This document shows positions 6,432-6,964 of a DNA stretch of 6,964 nucleotides, piece by piece (position 1 is the first letter of the stretch; every line of letters begins with the position of its first letter). The notes beneath the pieces were generated by a model, which did no database searches, had not been told where the DNA came from, and saw nothing but the letters and a program-made list of their open reading frames with translations. The stretch lies in assembly GCA_014379075.1 (NCBI GenBank), contig JACMMN010000383.1:1-6964 (forward strand). Reading direction: 5' to 3'. The translations under genes and the position numbers were made by a program. The DNA is from Pyrinomonadaceae bacterium. GTDB lineage: Bacteria > Acidobacteriota > Blastocatellia > Pyrinomonadales > Pyrinomonadaceae.

Positions 6432-6964
6432 TGGACAAATTACAGTATGAAAAAAAGGAAAGGGATGCAGAGGACGTGTCCGTAGTGGACGCTGAATTGG
6501 TAGGCGAGGTAAATAATTCGGAAATAGCGGCGGCAGTCATACCTCGAAGATCCCTGTCAAAGATGGACGAAGCCATCGCGAACGACAGTCAAAAACACTA
6601 TCTTTTTTATTTTCTGCTTCCGTTTATTTTCCTCACGGTTGCTCTGCTCGGCGGGCTGCGTTTGAGCGATGCCGATAATTCGTTCATCTTTCTGAAGCCT
6701 GCACTCTTCTGTCTGATTTTTGCTTCGGTGATGCTGGTACTTTTCTTTCGTACGGGGCTTATCCGGCTCGACGGCTGGTTCTCGGAAAACTTCGGGATTA
6801 CGAAAAATGTGTCGAATGCAGGGGTTTTGCTGACGCTTTTCGCGGGAAACGTGCAGCTATTCAATTCTCTGCTTCCGGAACAGGGCTTGCCGTTTTGGAT
6901 CGTCGCGTTTTGCTTTTCCTGGACGTTGTGGAACAACCTTTTCGCCGATTTCGACACCAAAAAG
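6431..6964 (+). CDS. Multi-pass membrane protein, 3' end beyond the window
   Basis: An open frame of 178 codons runs without a stop to the last base of the window, so the gene is truncated by the edge, not broken. The first 55 residues are polar and charged (a cytoplasmic-looking tail rich in Glu, Asp and Lys). Strongly hydrophobic segments follow at about 57-78, 85-108, 127-148 and 153-171, giving at least three and probably four membrane helices. A Leu-Asp-Gly-Trp-Phe motif lies in the loop between the second and third. I do not recognise the family. The ATG at 6431 is the first possible start, since TGA at 6422 closes the frame. However, the nearest purine-rich site (AGAGGA, 6404-6409) is about 21 bases away, so the true start could be a later codon such as the ATG at 6563, which would remove most of the polar tail. 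It probably belongs to the same transcript as the TPR-like gene. Confidence 0.75.
   Translation, partial: MDKLQYEKKERDAEDVSVVDAELVGEVNNSEIAAAVIPRRSLSKMDEAIANDSQKHYLFYFLLPFIFLTVALLGGLRLSDADNSFIFLKPALFCLIFASVMLVLFFRTGLIRLDGWFSENFGITKNVSNAGVLLTLFAGNVQLFNSLLPEQGLPFWIVAFCFSWTLWNNLFADFDTKK

Noticed and set aside
6607..6960. A 117-codon open frame on the minus strand at the right edge
   Set aside because: Its product is a Ser/Lys/Arg-rich string with no fold signature, while the opposite plus-strand frame is open to the edge and encodes clear membrane helices.
1..6964. Mobile element, CRISPR array, phage or defence system
   Set aside because: I found no transposase or integrase motifs, terminal inverted repeats, regularly spaced repeats, tRNA-like attachment sites or toxin-antitoxin pairs on either strand.

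Overview
The window most resembles a chromosomal segment of an Acidobacteriota bacterium, possibly class Blastocatellia. This is inferred from gene content, since no marker gene is present. The evidence is a large outer-membrane receptor with an N-terminal carboxypeptidase-regulatory-like domain and a TonB plug (the Oar-like type that is heavily expanded in Acidobacteriota), an exported family-3 amidohydrolase, a secreted DUF4920 protein and a moderate base composition. The signal peptides, the outer-membrane barrel and the lack of any Gram-positive feature point to a diderm cell.

Layout from left to right. (1) A two-helix small membrane protein on the minus strand (6-245). (2) An AT-rich divergent intergenic region (246-539) with a good candidate promoter for the next gene. 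(3) A 964-residue TonB-dependent-receptor-like outer-membrane protein on the plus strand (540-3434). (4) A strong hairpin (3455-3490) that can terminate transcription from both sides, because the next genes converge on it. (5) A probable two-gene minus-strand operon: an exported amidohydrolase (4117-5787) followed 31 bases later by a secreted DUF4920 protein (3552-4085). (6) A 52-base divergent gap whose minus-strand promoter appears to reach into the start of the opposite gene. (7) A plus-strand pair: a membrane-anchored TPR-like protein (5840-6367) and, after 63 bases, a multi-pass membrane protein (6431 onward) that runs off the right edge.

Functionally this is mostly envelope biology. The receptor-like protein would sit in the outer membrane, the amidohydrolase and DUF4920 protein would be exported across the inner membrane, and the remaining products would lie in or be anchored to the inner membrane. 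The amidohydrolase and DUF4920 gene are the only pair for which shared expression is well supported; a shared pathway is not shown. I see no transposase, integrase, CRISPR array, tRNA, rRNA, toxin-antitoxin pair or defence cassette, and I do not find a convincing undescribed system. The items worth a second look are modest: regulatory overlaps, a possible leader peptide, and the function of the DUF4920 partner.
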